64,000 nucleotides of DNA from Lenzites betulinus (GCA_022264855.1 JABYQU010000006.1:620001-684000), one strand, 5' to 3'. Positions 22,812 to 32,853 are shown, counted from the stretch's first letter. Numbers and translations: made by a program. Notes: generated by a model not told the origin, from the letters alone.

Positions 22812-25800
22812 ACAAAACGCTGGCCCGGCTCCTCACATTCTAGCAGGATGTGTTCTATGGTGTCTGGTTGGCTACAGTGAGGGCATTGCGCACGGTGCTC
22901 ATACTGCGGTATGTGCTCCCAGTATGTGCCGACGCGGTGGGCGTCATGCAACGCTTTCCACCAGAAGTCACGCATCCCCCGCCGGAACTCAGGCTTCCGG
23001 ATGGCCCGCCATAGTGCGGGGATGGTCGGGTGGCAGTCCCATTCTCGCAGGGCCGCCAACACCCGTTCTGTCATGACCACGGTACGTCGTCTTTCTGGTA
23101 CGATCGCACGCTCCCGGATCGCGCGATACGCCAGGCGCTGTGTGAGGGTAGGGAGACGGACGCCGTCAGCAACGTAGGCGAGTGGTGGTGGCGGGAGGCG
23201 CGGTCCACGGTCCACGGTCAGCACCGCGCCTCTCGCGGCCAGCATGTCCGCCCCTTCGTTTCCTTGTACGCCAGAGTGGCCCTTGACCCATGCAAACGTT
23301 GTACGGGCCGAGCGCGCGCGTAGCCTGGCGGCCACGTCGCGGACGAGGTCGGCATTGGCCACCCCGACCCAGCCGCGGTCTTCCCATACGCGGAGGTGCT
23401 TAGTGAATCCATGTACGACTAGCAGTGAGTCAGATACCACATTCAGGCGGGCGAAGGGGGGGGTTGCATCGACCGCAAGGGCCACAGCGTAGAGCTCTGC
23501 GCGCTGATTCGTGGCCACCTCACCCGGCACACGGGCAGCGATGTTTCGCGGGTCGCCCGCCCCGTACCACACACCAGCCCCCGCGGTCGCCGTTGTTCCA
23601 CCATTCGCGGCGCAGCTGCCGTCCGTGTAGACCATTACTTCCTCAGGGGGAACCTCGAATGGGCGCGGCGGGGCGCGGAGAGGGGGCCGGCGGTCATTAG
23701 GCTGCGACCCAAACACCCGGAAGCCGTCATGGACAGAGGCGCCCGAGCGGATGCTGGGGTCGAAGATATACGCTCCGGCCTCATCAGTGTCCGGCTCGTG
23801 CCAAACATGCCGGGTGCGGCGGTGCGGGGACAGCCCATCCTCGTTGGTCAGGGCATGTGGGTTCCATAGCGGTGCGAGACGGGCGAGGGCGCGCGCTGCC
23901 GCCGTAACACAACGATGGGGGTTTTCACAGCCAGCCAGCCGCCGGTCACATTCGCACGCCGTGCACACACACCGCAGGTTGAGTATGTGCGGCGGGCCCC
24001 CAGCGTCGTTGGACTGGAGGCGCGCCACCACGCGCACGCAGTCCGCCACCGTTTTAACCAGGTGGCGCTCGCGCAGGCAGCGTCCCGCGGCGGAGTTCGC
24101 CGCAGCACGCCCACCGCGCATCCCTATGTGATACCATATGGGCAGTGCCAGTCGGAGGGCCTCGTCAGGTAGGAGCGGGGAAAGCGATGTGTTGAATCGC
24201 GTTGCCGTACTGATCATCGTGCGCAGGGGCGCCGGAAGTGGGCGCATCGGACGCACGCTGACGTCCCACTGCTGCAGGAATGGGTTGACGCGAACACTGC
24301 GTGCAACACGCTTGGACGCCAACGTCGGGGCCCCCGCAAACAGGGCGTCCGCAAGGAACGTCCACCGGGGGCGAGAACGTTGCAGGTTAAGGTAGGTTTT
24401 GATCCACATCAGATCAATTGCCCGGTTCCGCGCGCTGAGGTCAAGTAGAGCCACACCCCCACGGGTCACCGGCGCCATGAGCAGCTGCTGGGACACAAAA
24501 TGGTGCCCTCCTTCCGTCCACATGAACTTCATTATCAGTTTTTGCAGCTCATCCTCGACCGCTTTAGGCATTCCTTGTGCCATAGTCAGGAACTGAGTTC
24601 TACTCCCCACCTCCATTCCGATTACTAACTTCTTCCCATAGAGCGTGGGTTTACGCCGTCCCCACCGGTCCAGGTTCCGGCGGATTGTATCGACAATCGC
24701 CCGCCACGCCGCGCATGGGTCCGCGGCGTTGCCTACACGGGCACCGAGGACTCGAATTGTGTCGCCGTCCGGGACGACGCGCACCTCAGGGGGGATTCTC
24801 AGGAGGCCATCATAGACTTCATGCAGCCGCACCATCGACGCCCGCCGCACAGGCCTCCCCAGGGGTAGTACCTCAGTCTTACCCATGTTGAACTTCGCCC
24901 TGGCCGCATTACACCACTTTGTGAGTATGGCAGTCAACGTTTCATAGTCGTCATCCTTGCTGAGGAATACCGTTGTATCATCCGCATAGAGCGTTGTGAT
25001 GAGGCGCGCGGCGACGCCAGGCACTGAGATGCCGCGCAGCGGGGAGTCTCGGAGAGCAATGGCAAGTGGTTCAATCGCGAGGATGAATAGCAGGCACGAC
25101 ATCGGGTCGCCCTGGCGGACCCCACGTACTATCTCATATGGCCGGCTCAGCGTGCCGTTCACCATGACCGCACTCGTCGCGGCGGCGTACATCGCACGTA
25201 CTGTTCGGATGAAGCGCGCCGGGAAGTTCTGGTGCGCAAGAAGCTTCCACAGGTATCCGTGGTCGATCCTATCATAAGCCTTGTCTTGATCGAGGGCGAT
25301 CACCGCGCCGTCGATATCCTCCGCCTCCGCATACTCAAGCATGAGCGCGGTGAGTTTTATGTTATCAAAAATCCTTCGTCCCGGAAGGAAAGCGGCCTGG
25401 TCCGGGTGGACGAGGTTGCACGCCGGTGCCACAAGGCGCGCCGCTAGTACACGGGCGAGAAGTTTGTAATCAGCATTGAGGAGCGTAATCGGCCGATAGT
25501 TCACAATACAGCGAGTATCTCCTTTCAGTTTGTAGATAGGGCATACCCATCCGCACGCGAAATCAGTCCCTGCTGCAATACCATGGAGCTCGATATCATT
25601 GAACACTCGCCGCAGCGTGCCCGCGACGTCGAAGAAGGTCTTCCCCGCTTTCCGGCCCGCACGGGCCCAGCGCAGATACAGCTTCCAGAGCTCTACCGGC
25701 AGGCCGTCCAGACCTGCGGACCGACCAGGTGCAGCTGTGTCCATCGCCTCCTCGACCTCGGTGTCGTCAATCGGCGCAGCCAGCGGTGCCTTGAGGGCGC

Positions 25801-26251
25801 TCGATAGTCTCCCCGGTACGCCGTCAAGGACGCTCGCGACGTCATCTTCATGTCGCCCGCGATCCGTTACTGGGTCCTGACGTTGTATTGAGTCATAGTG
25901 TGCCCGCGCAATATCGCACATCTCCCGCGTTGAGTTGGCGTACGTCCGGCGTCCATCGGGGCCCAGGGGACGCTCCATCTCGTAGAAAGTCCCGTCCTCA
26001 GGCGGTGGGGCGTTCACTCGTATCCAGTATTTGCCGATCCGCTCGCCGGCGACCCAATCCTTGGCAGCGCCCGCCAGTCGGCGGCCCCCGAAACGCTTAG
26101 CTTCGAGCCGCGCCAGCTGCTCGCGAGCATCCATAGCCGCGGCCAGATCTGGGCCAGCATCGCCCGCTGGGGGGGCGGCGGGGCGGGTGCCGGGGCAGCC
26201 GGTACATCTGCACTGGTAGCACCGCTTGGCGGGGGGTGCGCCGCGGCACAC
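22772..26251 (-). pseudogene. LINE ORF2, reverse transcriptase and RNase H part
   Basis: RT blocks in order: GLDGLPVELWK, NYRPITLLNADYKLLARVLA, HPDQAAFLPGRRIFDNI, ALDQDKAYDRIDH, VRQGDPMSCLLFILAIEPL and the catalytic LYADDTTVFLS. RNase H follows with its four acidic residues in YTDGS, NQRAELYAV, VVSDS and GNEGADML. The C-terminus has a zinc motif CPHC-x7-H-x4-C. There is no ATG at the head of this frame; it continues the endonuclease frame across a -1 shift in a seven-base run at 26169-26175. It would copy element RNA at a nicked target. Apart from the two shifts no stop interrupts it, so the copy looks young or the shifts are assembly errors. Confidence 0.88.
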
Positions 26252-27699
26252 GCGGACTGCAGCCTCGTCCTAAGCGTCGCAATTTTCCGGTCTTGCGCCG
26301 CCGCTTTCGTCTTGTGGCGTTCTCTGGCGGCGTTTCGCAGCTTCACCTTGAAAGCGGCGAAGAGCGTTTGGGGATTATGGGTCGGGGTCCGTTCGCGCAG
26401 ATCATTGAGGTCGTTCTGGAGGCGCATTCCCAAGGAGCGCATGGTCCCGACAAAAGGGGGGTCGTCAAGGAGGCCAAGCGGGAGCGTCCAGCGTCCCCGC
26501 CCCACCTCCGGGGTCTGGTAGTTCGCCAAGGAGACGCTGGCCATTGAATGGTCTGTGACTACTCCCGCGGGGCCGATGGCCCAGTCAGCGGCCGCGTGCC
26601 GTAGGGCGCGGCTGATATACACCCGGTCCAGCCGCGACTGGCTACCGGAGGCCGCTTGGCAGTAGGTGTATTCGCGCGCGTCGGGGTGCGCCATCCGCCA
26701 CGAGTTGGTCAGGCCCAAACGCTCGCGGAGAGTCGTGAAGGCCGCCACCGACGCCGCCGGGTCAGGCCGGGACGGCATCCGATCAGCGGGGGACTCTACG
26801 AAGTTGAAATCCCCGAGGCACACCATTGGGCGTATGTGTCGTTCGCTGAGTTCTCGGTCAACCGCGGCCCAGAAAGCCGCGTTGTCGCCCGGTCGGTTAG
26901 GCGCATACACGTTTAAAAGGGATAGGGTCCTGGTCGCAGTCCACGGGACTGTCAGTACCGCTGCCCGACCGGGGATGAGCTCACACATTACTGTCGGGGC
27001 GCCCGCCGTAGCGAGACACCGTTTGTTGGTGACAAATGCAACACCGCCTGCGCCGAGCGGGTTCACGGGGTCAGGGGACGCGTAAAACGCCAGTCGATCT
27101 CCGAACAGTTCGTTGAGTGTTTTCAGACGACTTGGAGTAAGATGGGCTTCTTGTACGGCGAGTACCGCTAGGCGACGTTCTTTAACAAGCTGATTTATTG
27201 TGAGCCACTTATCACTAGTCGGCCCACTTGTAGCTCTGCCGAAACCGTTCACGTTCAGAGTTGCCAGCCGGATTCTTGCCCTCCTCCGAGTTGTATTGCC
27301 GCAAGGCACACCAGGGGGGGCGGCTGCCGCCGGGACAGCCGCGGGGTCATCAGGGGGGTCCCCGGCAGCAGGGGGGCCCTCCCGTCGCCCGCGGCTTGTG
27401 CGCAATATGCCTTGCCAGTTACGTTCATCCGTCGTTTGTAGGGTGTCAGGGTTTGCAGCAGTCGGTTGTTTCCTGTTGGCTATCGACCAATTACCAACAG
27501 TAGTCGGAGTGCCTCTCCAACCAGGGGGCGTGCGGCAGGGCGTTTCCTTCGGGAGGGGTACCCAGCGCGCTTCAGCCTCTCGGCACGGCTCGCCCAGGCC
27601 TAAATAGGCCGCCGTTTTAAAAAAGGGGGGGGACTTCATGGCTTTCCTAGCCAGGGCTAGTATGTTGGGCCTGAAGGGGGTACGGGACAGTATCAACAT
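26014..27699 (-). pseudogene. LINE ORF2, AP-endonuclease part
   Basis: Starts with ATG at 27699, directly after an in-frame TGA. The exonuclease-endonuclease-phosphatase domain has all expected motifs: LATLNVNGFG, AVQEAHLT (catalytic Glu), LNVYAPN, LGDFNF (Asp/Asn), SRLDRVYIS and VTDHSMASV (Asp-His). It makes the target nick in target-primed reverse transcription. The frame remains open about 160 nt past the likely shift, overlapping the RT frame. Confidence 0.88.
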
Positions 27700-27761
27700 T
27701 CAACGGGCGCGGGAAGGAGTCTCTCAGTATCTAATTACATTCAATCACGCGTTCTCATATC

Positions 27762-29882
27762 TCAAAAAAGCGGGGGGGCCGAGGCTCCCGCCGCTGTGGA
27801 TCCGTGGCTACCACCAAGACCGCCCCGCCGGTCGCGCCTGGCAGCTCCTCCGCGTGGCTGGCTGCTGCCGCGCTGTACTCTCCCTCCGCGTGCTCCTGTG
27901 GCCGGGGGCGGCGGGCCCGGCGGGTCGCCGCCATCTACACCTTGGTCCTGTTGCACCGTCCCACCTTGGCCCCAATGCGCGCCAGGCGGCGGCGCGTTCC
28001 ATCCAGGAACATCCTGAAAAGGGCACAAATACGTGGGGTGGTCGGCCCCGTGGCAGCCGTGGCATCGTCCAGCGCGGCGCGCGAAGCCCGTGGAGTTGAA
28101 CGGGCTCGGGAAGGGGAGGCGTGCGATCGAGTTTCGCCACTCACGCCATCGGGGCGGTGACGAGGTGGGGGAGTCGCAGAAGATCGCCGCGATGATGTTG
28201 CCATTCCGGAGTGTGGTGACTCTGACCTCAAGGGAGCCGAGGATGGTGCGCGCAACGTCCTCAGGGCGAACACTGACGAATCGCGAGTTGGCCTGCGCGA
28301 GGCTGAGTATTCCGGGGAGGACACGCAGTCCGCTGAAGACGCTCCAGACAGCATGCATGATGCTGTTGTCGTGGTCGTGAGCAAAGCCCCCGGCTAGGAA
28401 CAGGAAGCGCGGGACGCTCGCGACGGGGCGGTAGAAAAATAATGTAACTGCAGGGGTCGAGACCACTCGCTGCGCGACCAGCCACGCAATCGCCTGCCGC
28501 GATAGCCCGAGTACGATCCACGTGATCGGGGGGGCAGGACGCCGCTCCGCCGGTACCGCCCAGTCGATCTCGGGTGGGACGATCAGGAAATGCAGCTCAC
28601 CAGTGACGGCTTGGATAGTCTCCGTGATTGCTCCGGAGAGCGACCTCAAGTCTCGTGGGGCGGGGAAGGCCGAGTTCCAAATGTGCACTCCTACGTTCTC
28701 ACCCGTTGCCGGATCGCTGAGGGCGGCGAGCCGGTCACGCCGCAGGCCGGCGAGGAGGCCCTCGGGCTCATTGACGACGACCTCCGGGAAGCCCCCTTCC
28801 GGAGTGGGCGTGAAGATCGGTCCCGACGGCAACGTGGTAAGCACAGACGAGTGGTCGCCCGCGGTGTAGGTCGTGGTTCGCGAGAGAGAGCGTCCGTCCG
28901 CATGGGCAGGAGGGGTCGGCAGGCCGGGCGGCGCCGTCGGCATACGGAAGGACGCAGCGAGTGACCCGAAAGGGGTCGCCGGTACTTCAGGAGCATGCGG
29001 GTACGGGGTCGGTGGCCGTCCAGGTGCTGCCATCCCATGGGTCATGCCTCCATCGAGCCGCGGGGTGGGCTCCCACGTGCCGCCAGAGCTGGGCATAGCC
29101 GTCGTCGGGCCCGGGGTTAGCGTGGGGGGCGGCCCGGAGGGGTCTGGCCAGGCCGCAGCAAACGCATCCGGGTTTATCGGTCCCGAGGGGGCAAGCGCCG
29201 TAGGGAAGCGATTGCGGTTGAAGTCTAACACGGACAGGGGCAAGCCGGCCTCGCTGGCGGTGCGGCCGCCCGAAGGCGGTGACATGAGAGGGAGGTCGAG
29301 TTCCATGTCGAACATGAGGTCCTCCGGAGGCGTGTTCTCAACGTTGCTGCGCGCCGGTCGTGGCGGCCCATTAATGGGGATGGGTCGGGAGCCAGTGGGG
29401 GGCATTGCTCGGTCACCGCCGCCGCCCAGCGGGGTGGCGTCCCAAGCTCGGTTTGTTGTCGGAGGGCGGTCCTGGGTGGCCACAGTGTCCGTAGGGCCAA
29501 ACCAGGCAGGGTGATCGATGCGCGGCGTTGGTCGCCGCCATGCAGCTGGTGCGACCGGTGAGAAAGCCGGAGTCGTTTGTCGAGCGTGCAACACGAGGGA
29601 CGTCTGTGGCAGCCTGCCGCTACGACCACCGGTCGGCGGGGTGGGACTCGGCGATTCAAAACGCGCACGTTTGCGCGAGCGCCGATCGGGCTCGGTGTTG
29701 CTGAGGCCACTGGCCGGTAGCTGCGGCGGGGTGGCCGGCGGAGAGCTAGTCGCGCGGGTAGTCACAGCAGGAGCCACCGCAGGTGGCGACGGGGAGCGGC
29801 GGGTTGGCACCGGGACGTACGGGCGGGCAGGGGGCCATACGAAGCCGGGCGGGATGTCCGCGTACTCCAATTCCTGTCCCAT
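27762..29882 (-). CDS. LINE ORF1 (Gag-like RNA-binding protein), 706 aa
   Basis: One open frame from ATG 29882, with an in-frame TAA directly before the ATG. The N-terminal half is Pro/Ser/Thr-rich with a basic patch RRSRKRARFES. The second half is ordered, and a CCHC zinc knuckle CHGCHGADHPTYLC (C-x2-C-x4-H-x4-C) lies near residue 610. The C-terminal tail is rich in RGG-like repeats (ARGGRV, RRDRRGGLGG). This layout fits ORF1 proteins that coat LINE RNA. The frame is intact. Confidence 0.85.
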   Translation of the reverse strand: MGQELEYADIPPGFVWPPARPYVPVPTRRSPSPPAVAPAVTTRATSSPPATPPQLPASGLSNTEPDRRSRKRARFESPSPTPPTGGRSGRLPQTSLVLHARQTTPAFSPVAPAAWRRPTPRIDHPAWFGPTDTVATQDRPPTTNRAWDATPLGGGGDRAMPPTGSRPIPINGPPRPARSNVENTPPEDLMFDMELDLPLMSPPSGGRTASEAGLPLSVLDFNRNRFPTALAPSGPINPDAFAAAWPDPSGPPPTLTPGPTTAMPSSGGTWEPTPRLDGGMTHGMAAPGRPPTPYPHAPEVPATPFGSLAASFRMPTAPPGLPTPPAHADGRSLSRTTTYTAGDHSSVLTTLPSGPIFTPTPEGGFPEVVVNEPEGLLAGLRRDRLAALSDPATGENVGVHIWNSAFPAPRDLRSLSGAITETIQAVTGELHFLIVPPEIDWAVPAERRPAPPITWIVLGLSRQAIAWLVAQRVVSTPAVTLFFYRPVASVPRFLFLAGGFAHDHDNSIMHAVWSVFSGLRVLPGILSLAQANSRFVSVRPEDVARTILGSLEVRVTTLRNGNIIAAIFCDSPTSSPPRWREWRNSIARLPFPSPFNSTGFARRAGRCHGCHGADHPTYLCPFQDVPGWNAPPPGAHWGQGGTVQQDQGVDGGDPPGPPPPATGARGGRVQRGSSQPRGGAARRDRRGGLGGSHGSTAAGASAPPLF

Positions 29883-30217
29883 TTAATGAGATCAGTACAC
29901 CGCGTGGCCGGAGCGGGCAGAAATACCTCGGTGTCCGTATCCGTGTTCTCCAGCTCTGGGAGGCCGGTGAAGGCGTCCTCGGCTGATTGGTCTGTGGCGA
30001 GCCTCGCCGCATGCCCCGCGGCTGCATCAATGACACCCGCCGTAACGGATACAGAGCGCGCGCGGCGGGGGGTGTTGGGAGGAGGCGTCGGGCCACGGTC
30101 CGCTTCCGCAAGGGTCAGGTTAGACGGGGGGGCACGATCCTCCTCAGTCAGCGGGTGGGTGTCACCATGCGTTACGGTAGGAGGGGGGGCCGGGTCAGAC
30201 TCGTTGGTGGTGGGCAT
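29762..30217 (-). CDS. small ORF upstream of and overlapping LINE ORF1, 151 codons
   Basis: ATG at 30217 opens a frame that overlaps the start of ORF1 by 121 nt in a different frame. The segment AEDAFTGLPELENTDTDTEV is acidic and looks protein-like; the C-terminal part overlapping ORF1 looks like a shadow. It may be a 5' extension of ORF1 reached by frameshifting, or a decayed frame. Not recognised. Confidence 0.35.
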   Translation of the reverse strand: MPTTNESDPAPPPTVTHGDTHPLTEEDRAPPSNLTLAEADRGPTPPPNTPRRARSVSVTAGVIDAAAGHAARLATDQSAEDAFTGLPELENTDTDTEVFLPAPATRCTDLIKWDRNWSTRTSRPASYGPLPARTSRCQPAAPRRHLRWLLL

Positions 30218-30283
30218 TCTGGCTTGTAGTTCGCGATGGGTCAGGGTGGGCGAGCTGACGAGTCCCTCACTGGCTGCGGGGCT

Positions 30284-30568
30284 TTATGGCGACACAGAAA
30301 CGGTCAACGCTGGGGATGACGGTGCACTCACATCGGCAGGCCCCTTCGGCCAGACACAACGCACTCCGCCCGTGCGTCCATGTCCCTGCACTCGTGCTAT
30401 GAAACACATCTTTCCCGTGTCATCGTCGCGGTTCTGAAGGGGAAGGCGGGCGGCGAGGTAAGGTAGAGGGGGCGGGCGTTCGCTTTGGCGGATGGTGTGG
30501 GCATCGCGCGCACGGCACGACGTGTTCGCTCGTATCGGCGACTCAGCGCGCCAATGGCCTTCACGCAT
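30284..30568 (-). CDS. small ORF in the LINE 5' region, 94 codons, unrecognised
   Basis: ATG at 30568, in the same frame as the 151-codon ORF that follows after one stop. It holds the segment CFIARVQGHGRTGG. No family recognised; it could be part of a longer decayed upstream frame. Confidence 0.25.
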   Translation of the reverse strand: MREGHWRAESPIRANTSCRARDAHTIRQSERPPPLPYLAARLPLQNRDDDTGKMCFIARVQGHGRTGGVRCVWPKGPADVSAPSSPALTVSVSP

Positions 30569-30938
30569 CTTGCGCAGGATCTAGTTCTGTGCCGGCATCG
30601 TTAGCTAACCTCACCGCGGGCGTTCACGTACGCCTGTCAGCGGAGATGCTTAGCTATGCTCCCGCTTGTCTTCTTCCGCGGCGAAAGTACACTTCGCGGC
30701 GCGCTTTGCGGGTTTTGGGGGCATGGAAGGTTGAGGGGGGGGGCAACTGATTGTATTCTCAAGTACGGGGCGGCTCAAGGGCACAGCAGCTAGCGGCAGT
30801 GTAACGTTCAATCTACGGGAGGGGCGGTAGGCGGGAGCGGAGTGTCATACGTTTATCAGACAGCAGCACCTTCGGGGATTACCGTAGCTAATTTAGGCCC
30901 CTCCCTCAGAACAGCCGCTCGCTCTGCATTCACCTTCT

Positions 30939-31994
30939 TCAGTCGTCGATGCGCCGGTAGCCTGCACGCCGGCGGCCGCCGAGCACACGGAAGCCGCGGC
31001 GGCGCATACCGCTCATGGCGGGAGCCGATACCTTGCTGTGGCTGATCGCGGCCGCCAGTGCCCGTTTCTCACTGCAGTCGCTCCCATCGCCGTACTCGCC
31101 CCGGACAGCGAAGCTCGCCACCGGGGGGGCGGCACCAGCTGGGGGCGTGGTATAGAAGACGCTGGGCTCCGCGATGGGTAGGGCGTCAGGGGGGGTCGTG
31201 GCCAGGAGGGTTGGCGCTACGGCCACGTGGAGGGCGGGCGCATCGGGGGCGCCTGTCGTCGCGCCGGGAGCGGACGGCCCGACGAGCGTCACGGCAGCGG
31301 GGCCCGGCGCTACCTCATATGCCCAGACCGGGTCGCGCGGGAAAAGCGGCCCCGCCCATTCCGGGCGCCCATCCGGGGCGGGAGTGCCGGCCACGACCGG
31401 TGCCCGCGTGTCGTATCTCGCGCTAGCTTCGTTGTTCGTCCAGCTGCGCGGCAGGTCGTGCAGGACGGGTACACCGCGGCGCGTCACTGGGCGCGGGGCG
31501 TCGGGCAAAGCTGGGAGGGGTGGGCGTAGTACCGGGACAGCCTCGCCTCTGGCGGACGCATCGCGCGCCGAGGCACGGAGGCGTTGCGTGATCATGTCGG
31601 CAAGGTTAGGCGGGGGCATCACTGTTTCGGCAGCGCTGACGAAGATAAAGGCGCGTCGCGCGCGTTCGAGTGGGTTTTCATTCGTGACAACAATCTCGAC
31701 GTATTCCTCCTGCCTCGTCCTCTCTCCGGCTATTGTTCCTTTGAAAGCGAGGGGGATGGCGGGGTAGTTTTCGCCCGGGGGGAGGTGGAACGTGGATGGG
31801 GCGTGGGCGAGCGGGTTGACCAGGAATAGTTGCACGCGTTGGCCCCAACTCAGGGGGTGCGTCGATGGGAAGGGCGCGTCAAACAGGAGCGTGGTGCTAC
31901 CTGGAGGGGAGGGGTGCGTCGTCGACACCCTTGGGGTGACGTAGAGGGGGAGAGCGGGTGTTGCGTCCTGTCGGTACAGGATTGGGAGGGACAT
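30939..31994 (-). CDS. unrecognised ORF of about 351 codons in the LINE 5' region
   Basis: The first ATG is at 31994 (MSLPILYRQDATPALPLYV); the open frame extends a little further upstream without ATG. The N-terminal about 150 residues look ordered (LSWGQRVQLFLVNPL, YVEIVVTNENPLERARRAF, FIFVSAAETV). The middle is Pro/Ala-rich, and the last 25 residues are strongly basic (MRRRGFRVLGGRRRAGYRR). It lies between the LINE 5' end and ORF1 and is transcribed in the same direction, so it may be an additional LINE protein. I recognise no domain. Coding status rests on length and composition only. Confidence 0.45.
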   Translation of the reverse strand: MSLPILYRQDATPALPLYVTPRVSTTHPSPPGSTTLLFDAPFPSTHPLSWGQRVQLFLVNPLAHAPSTFHLPPGENYPAIPLAFKGTIAGERTRQEEYVEIVVTNENPLERARRAFIFVSAAETVMPPPNLADMITQRLRASARDASARGEAVPVLRPPLPALPDAPRPVTRRGVPVLHDLPRSWTNNEASARYDTRAPVVAGTPAPDGRPEWAGPLFPRDPVWAYEVAPGPAAVTLVGPSAPGATTGAPDAPALHVAVAPTLLATTPPDALPIAEPSVFYTTPPAGAAPPVASFAVRGEYGDGSDCSEKRALAAAISHSKVSAPAMSGMRRRGFRVLGGRRRAGYRRIDD

Positions 31995-32736
31995 TCTGGT
32001 GGCAAGGGGATGCACAGGTAGGTCAGCTTGGTTGCTCCCAGTGGCTGCTATTTAATAGGGGGGGGAACAGACTTTTGGCCATGCTCAACACTGGGGGCTG
32101 ACGGGGCGCTCCGGTATTGGGACAGCTTCTAGTTTCTGTGGTTTGTCAGGCGAAGAGCGGCGAAGGAACGAATTCGAAGTTCGAAGGAGCGAAGCAGGGC
32201 GGAGCGGCGTTATGTAGACACATTTATCATGATGGGGCGCAGGCTGGTAGCAGTTAGCACAATACGTAACGACTGCCCGCCCTGCACATTTATGCGCTTC
32301 GCACCTGTATGAGGCATGCCGTCTAGGGTTCACTGCCGTCGGTCGCGACCAGGCAGCAGGCACTGGCAACGTAGCACCCCAGGTTTGTACAAAAGGGGGG
32401 GAGGCGGCACGTTATCGCGCAACGCCCTTCTTGTGCGGGGGGGGGCGGCGCCCTATTCTTTGGAAAGCAGATGTTCAGTACAAGCTCCGTTGGCACTAGT
32501 CATGCTCACGGGGCTGGTCGGGACCGAGGTCCCTTGCCCCGAGGGGCAATACTCCGAGGAGTAGGCAGCGGGCTGCCGAATCGATCACCTATGGGCGCAC
32601 ACGTTACCAGCAGTTGCTTATCATTCGGGTCCGCACACACAGCTTAGTATAGAGATGGGAGAAGAAAACATACTGGAGCCTCCACCGCCAGTACTCTCAT
32701 TGCATTACCTCTGTTCTCCTCGAGTGCAGTGCTCCG

Positions 32737-32765
32737 CACGCTCTGCCGGGGGGGGGCAGAGCGTG
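32737..32765. other. perfect 11-bp stem-loop near the LINE 5' end
   Basis: CACGCTCTGCC pairs with GGCAGAGCGTG around a loop of seven identical bases. It lies about 43-71 nt from the 5' end of the LINE RNA and could be a 5' UTR structure. Confidence 0.7.
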
Positions 32766-32807
32766 GGAAAAGCCCATGTGGTGGTGGTTCGAGTTCAAGG
32801 CGCCCCC

Positions 32808-32824
32808 CCTTAAGGTCACCTTTA
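32808..32824. repeat. LINE target-site duplication, right copy
   Basis: Identical to 22172-22188 and followed by the remaining 21 bp of hAT-like element 1. Confidence 0.88.
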
Positions 32825-32853
32825 CCTTACCTTGCGGCAGCACTAGTTCGAAG
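32825..32853 (-). repeat. right terminal inverted repeat and TSD of hAT-like element 1
   Basis: The end GCGGCAGCACTA finishes at 32845 and the 8-bp target duplication GTTCGAAG follows at 32846-32853, matching the left flank exactly. Confidence 0.9.

Larger units (their letters stand above)
22189..32807 (-). mobile_element. Tad-like LINE (non-LTR retrotransposon), 10.6 kb
   Basis: Read on the minus strand, the element starts at 32807 with a run of G and ends with a 28-nt poly(A) (poly-T at 22189-22216). The target duplication flanks it. Order: a long 5' part with several ORFs, ORF1 (CCHC knuckle), ORF2 with AP-endonuclease, reverse transcriptase, RNase H and a C-terminal CCHC motif. Endonuclease plus RNase H fits the Tad clade of fungi. 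It is larger than the roughly 7 kb usual for Tad elements because of about 2.6 kb of extra 5' sequence. Two single-base losses break ORF2, so this copy is presumably inactive. The complete 5' end and TSD show full-length insertion. Confidence 0.9.
20938..32845. mobile_element. non-autonomous hAT-like DNA transposon interrupted by a LINE
   Basis: Ends are TAGTGCTGCCGC... and ...GCGGCAGCACTA, with identical 8-bp flanks GTTCGAAG at 20930-20937 and 32846-32853. Without the LINE and one copy of its target duplication, the element is about 1.27 kb (20938-22188 plus 32825-32845). It carries no transposase, so it would depend on a hAT enzyme in trans. Both subterminal regions (20950-21056 and 22090-22188) are crowded with direct and inverted copies of CAAGGT/ACCTTG, the kind of subterminal repeat that hAT transposases bind. 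Its ends resemble those of the second hAT element in this window only in the first five bases (TAGTG). Confidence 0.85.

Noticed and set aside
27610..27632. Poly-C then T6AAAA sequence resembling a -1 slippery site in the LINE
   Set aside because: It lies downstream of the ORF1 stop and inside ORF2, so it cannot fuse ORF1 to ORF2; an in-frame TGA precedes the ORF2 ATG.
32085..32369. 94-codon frame in the LINE 5' region with Cys/His cluster (CEAHKC ... CANC ... HHDKC)
   Set aside because: No ATG anywhere in the frame; pairing of Cys/His is suggestive but not a known finger, and the following ORF is separated by a stop.
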